DNA from: Sciurus carolinensis
Taxonomy: Eukaryota > Chordata > Mammalia > Rodentia > Sciuridae
Direction: 5' to 3'
Assembly: GCF_902686445.1 (NCBI RefSeq)
Contig: NC_062222.1
Location: 139,084,596 to 139,148,595 of the forward strand
DNA: 64,000 nt
This document shows positions 61,231 to 64,000 of the stretch, piece by piece. The number at the start of each line of letters is the position of its first letter. Positions within the stretch are counted from its first letter, which is position 1. Under the pieces are notes generated by a model, which saw only the letters and a list, made by a program, of their open reading frames with translations, made no database searches and was not told the DNA's origin. Position numbers and translations under genes: made by a program.

Positions 61231-61278
61231 AAGAAAGTTTTTTAAAAGAAACTTTTGATTAAATTAATTATTGTTCTC

Positions 61279-61361
61279 AGGGAGCTGGAAGATGTACCTC
61301 AGTGATAGCATAAGGCCAGGTTCAATCCCCAGCACCAAAAAAGAAGAAAAAAAAAAAAAGC
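61279..61361 (+). mobile_element. ID SINE
   Basis: GAAGATGTACCTCAGTGATA, GGTTCAATCCCCAGCACC, A-tail. Confidence 0.85.
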
Positions 61362-61534
61362 TTCAGGAAAAACATTAAACCTAGAACCAACAAACATGAA
61401 GAAATCTCCAAACCTCAAAAGTTAAATGAGAAATTATCTTTAAGGAACACAAAAGGCACCAATACTGCTTTTACTTCATAAGGCTAAAGATTAAATGTGT
61501 TAACACCAAAAAAGTCTTAGAATTATGAACGCAC

Positions 61535-61650
61535 ATGATAATAATTAACACTTACTGAGTCCTACTACAATTACCCACTCTCCTATCTACCTGATACATA
61601 TACATCCCAAAGCCAAGATTTTAGAATAACTTATACCACTGTTACCCTAA
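61535..61650 (+). repeat. MIR fragment
   Basis: ATAATTAACACTTACTGAGT, the start of the MIR core. Confidence 0.5.
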
Positions 61651-61793
61651 GTACAAATGTTCTGCAGTTCATTTATTTTGTACAACAAACTTTTGACATT
61701 CTCAATGGATGTGTAAGGACCTTCAAGAACACTTACTACAAATAACTAAAAAATTTAAATGAACTCATATACCTTTAAGAAATACACATTTGC

Positions 61794-61936
61794 GGGGCTG
61801 GGGTTGTAGCTCAGTGGTAAAGCATTTGTCTAGCATGTGTGAGGCACTGGCTTTGATCCTCAGTACCACATAAAAATAAATAATAAAAGTATTGTGTCCA
61901 TCTGCAGCTAAAAGAAAAAAACAAAAACAAAAAAGG
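61794..61936 (+). mobile_element. Long-tail ID variant
   Basis: GGGGCTGGGGTTGTAGCTCA, GCTTTGATCCTCAGTACCAC, tail with CCATCTGCAGCTAAAAG. Confidence 0.92.
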
Positions 61937-61944
61937 AAAGAAAT

Positions 61945-62107
61945 ACACACTTGAGAGGCTGAGGCAGGAGGATTCCAAGTTCAAGGGCAGCCTCAGCAAC
62001 CTAGTGAGGACCCTGTCTCAAAATTAAAATAAGTAAATAAAAAGGGTTGGGGACATAGATCAGTGGTAAAATGCCCCTAGGTTCAATCCCCAGTGCTGGG
62101 AACAGGG
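61945..62107 (+). mobile_element. B1/ID composite SINE, head-truncated
   Basis: GAGAGGCTGAGGCAGGAGGA, GGGTTGGGGACATAGATCAG, GGTTCAATCCCCAGTGCTGG. Confidence 0.88.
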
Positions 62108-62145
62108 GCATGGTATGGTGCCAATTAGTTTTATCTAAATCAGAT

Positions 62146-62289
62146 GGCTGGGCATGGTGGTACATGCCTATAATCCCAGCCAGTCTTCAAGGACAGCTCA
62201 GCAATTTAGTGAGGCAGAGCTACTCAGTAACTACCTCTTCTACCACTAAGCAATTCAGCAAGCCCTATCTCAAAATAAAAATACAAAGG
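62146..62289 (+). mobile_element. B1-like SINE with a foreign 37-bp block
   Basis: GGCTGGGCATGGTGGTACAT head and AGCAAGCCCTATCTCAAAAT end are normal; positions 62213-62249 are not SINE and match 63587-63623 at 35 of 37 bases. Confidence 0.88.
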
Positions 62290-62408
62290 GGGCTGGGGTC
62301 ATAACTCAGTGTAGAGCACTTGCCTAGCATGTGTGAGACACTGGGTTCAATTCTCAGCACCACATATAAATAAACAAAATAATGTCCATTGACAACTAAA
62401 AAATATAT
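62290..62408 (+). mobile_element. Long-tail ID variant
   Basis: GGGGCTGGGGTCATAACTCA, GGTTCAATTCTCAGCACCAC, ATATAAATAAACAAAATAAT tail. Confidence 0.9.
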
Positions 62409-62429
62409 ATTCAAAAAAATAAGAAAATA

Positions 62430-62495
62430 AAAAGTGCTAGGAATATAGTGCTGGGGTAAAGCACCCCTGTGTTTAAGCCCTAGTATCAAATGAAA
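62430..62495 (+). mobile_element. ID-like remnant
   Basis: GTGCTAGGAATATAGTGCTG, AAAGCACCCCTGTGTTTAAG: composite-SINE right part, decayed. Confidence 0.6.
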
Positions 62496-62518
62496 AGAAT
62501 ACAGGTGGGGGGCGGGGG

Positions 62519-62625
62519 CAGCTGAGGATGTAGCTCAGTGGTACTGTGGCAGAGTGCCAGCTCAACATGCGCAAGGCCCTGGGTTTGCCTCCCAACACCA
62601 CAAAAAAAATAAAAAATAAATATCT
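62519..62625 (+). mobile_element. ID SINE
   Basis: GCTGAGGATGTAGCTCAGTG, a 9-base insertion in the middle, GGCCCTGGGTTTGCCTCCCA, A-rich tail. Confidence 0.87.
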
Positions 62626-62911
62626 GATATAAATGTTACATGGACTCCATAATACTCTCAAAACTTTTGAGGTATTTTAGTCCCCAGGTCAACAAAAAAC
62701 TTCAGGTAGTATAATTCTGCAAACATCAACACCTGTAAAAGAAATCTAATAAACTCAAGCAAGCACATTAAACCCTCAAAAAATGCTGTGTGAATATGTT
62801 ATGGAAATTACCCTCTAAATTGCAAAGACTGGTCAGACAATCATTGCCATCATCATCCCAGCTGGCTCTACACCTGTTAGGGTATCTTCCAGAGTTTCTT
62901 AAACCCGACAG

Positions 62912-63140
62912 GCCTGATGGCACATGCCTATAATCCAAGGGACTTGGGAGGCTGAGGCAGGAGGATCTCAAGTTGGAAACCAGACTCAGTAACTTAGAAA
63001 AATCTGTCTTAGGGCTGGGGATATAGCTCAGTTGTAAAGTGCTTGCCTCACAAGCACAAGGCCCTGGGTTCAATAACCAGCACCACCAAAAAAAAAAAAA
63101 AAAAAAAAAACTGTCTCAAAATAAATAATAAAAAGGGTCA
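62912..63140 (+). mobile_element. B1/ID composite SINE split by an ID
   Basis: TGATGGCACATGCCTATAAT head through AAAATCTGTCTTA; after the inserted ID it continues CTGTCTCAAAATAAATAATA. Confidence 0.88.
63012..63110 (+). mobile_element. ID SINE nested in a composite SINE
   Basis: GGGCTGGGGATATAGCTCAG, GGTTCAATAACCAGCACC, A-tail of about 23. CTGTCT is repeated on both sides, consistent with a short TSD. Confidence 0.92.
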
Positions 63141-63257
63141 CTTTGGGAAAGTCATTTAACTGTTTATTTTAGTTATCTAATGCTGTGTAATGAAATATCC
63201 CCAATCCTATGATGTGAACATAAATAAATAAATGAATGAAAGACAGAAAGAAGTAAA

Positions 63258-63315
63258 AGGGCTGAGATGTAGCTCAGTAGTGTAGCACTCCACAGTATCA
63301 CAAGAAAATAAAAAA
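63258..63315 (+). mobile_element. ID SINE with internal deletion
   Basis: GGGCTGAGATGTAGCTCAGT joined almost directly to the 3' CACAAGAAAATAAA end. Confidence 0.75.
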
Positions 63316-63649
63316 ATAATTAAAAAACAAAAAAATAGGAGGAGTTCTTCAAGTCCAAAGTGCAGGCCCCACCAGCTCTGGATCCTGCCACCACAGCAGT
63401 GCTGTAGCCTGCAAGCAAGGTTTCAGCCCTTCTGTTTCTGTCTCCTCAGCATAAAAATCAACAAGACAGGTGCACACACCATTTCAGACTACTATGAGAA
63501 CAGAAGGAACCCACATACCTGGATGTTCAGAGCAGCTCTTGATGAGCGTCAACTAAAAAGTCATGTTCTAGACACTGTGGATATGTGGCAGAGTTACTCA
63601 GTAACTGCCTCTTCTACCACTAATGCCCAAAACACCACCATACAAACTC

Positions 63650-63868
63650 TGCTGGGCATGGTGGTACGTAACTGTAATCTCAGCAGCTCAGAAAGCTGAG
63701 GCAGGAGGATCACGAGTTCAGAGCCAGCCTCAGCAACTCAGTGAGGCCCTAAGCAACTTGGTAAGATCCTGTCTCAAAATAAAAAAACAGAAAGGACTAG
63801 GGATGTGGCTCAGGGGTTAGGCACCCCTGGGTTCAATCCCTAGTAATAAAAACAAACAAACAAACAAA
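63650..63868 (+). mobile_element. B1/ID composite SINE with (AAAC)n tail
   Basis: GCTGGGCATGGTGGTACGTA, GAGGCTGAGGCAGGAGGATC-type body, GGATGTGGCTCAGGGGTTAG, AAACAAACAAAC tail. Confidence 0.94.
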
Positions 63869-64000
63869 ATGGCCTAAAATTTTACTCAACATACATCCCT
63901 CCAACCCCTTTTCACCAAGACATCTTTAAATAAAAGTAGTTTTCTACCTCAGAAGCCACCAAATTCCAAATTGCTATCACAAATATCACTCTTTTACATA

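Larger units (their letters stand above)
36366..64000 (-). other. FAM193A: Large 5' intron of FAM193A (incomplete)
   Basis: At least 27.6 kb upstream of the cysteine exon, reaching the window edge. I found no open segment with both splice signals and a phase-0 exit that could be another FAM193A exon. It is filled by LINE-1, L2, MIR, DNA-transposon fossils and many SINEs, listed separately. Stretches at 36490-38040, 43810-44700, 44800-45630, 52730-53250, 54500-55160 and 56780-57650 show no repeat or gene I can name. Confidence 0.8.

Overview
This is a stretch of mammalian nuclear genome. The SINE content points to a rodent of the squirrel family (Sciuridae). Two short interspersed families dominate: ID-type elements with tRNA-like A and B boxes, and longer composites in which a B1-like left part is joined to an ID-like right part. 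Many ID copies carry long A-tails and intact target-site duplications (TSDs). Species assignment is inference.

The only gene recognised is FAM193A, on the minus strand, so transcription runs from high to low coordinates. Five exons are clear: 36123-36365, 18907-19074, 15870-16104, 12280-12404 and 6055-6202. Two further exons (34295-34404 and 28325-28411) are proposed because they are open in one frame, have splice-like ends and supply exactly the phases the clear exons need. The seven join without a frame break into 1,116 nt (372 codons), entering and leaving in phase 0. Upstream (5') exons lie beyond position 64000 and downstream ones before position 1. No start codon, stop codon, promoter or poly(A) site of the gene was identified here. 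The encoded part starts with a CxxC/CxxC cysteine exon and continues into a charged helical region.

The rest is intron. From 1 to 6 kb it holds a near-perfect 228-bp inverted repeat, a MaLR-type LTR fossil and an unidentified retrocopy-like segment. From 6 to 19 kb, small exons are separated by SINEs. From 19 to 36 kb there are two LINE-1 pieces and a retroposed fragment that looks like the 3' end (U3-R plus A-tail) of an endogenous retroviral RNA. From 36.4 to 64 kb there is no exon I can support. That part is a mosaic of LINE-1 in both orientations, L2/MIR, Tigger-like and hAT-like fossils, another MaLR LTR, and a dense SINE cluster at 59-64 kb.

No rRNA, functional tRNA, CRISPR array or bacterial feature is present. 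The most unusual structures are the inverted repeat (1615-2739), the retroposed LTR-end element (28972-29340), an ID insertion reduced to 12 nt plus A-tail (49759-49837), and a 37-bp block copied into a SINE (62213-62249).
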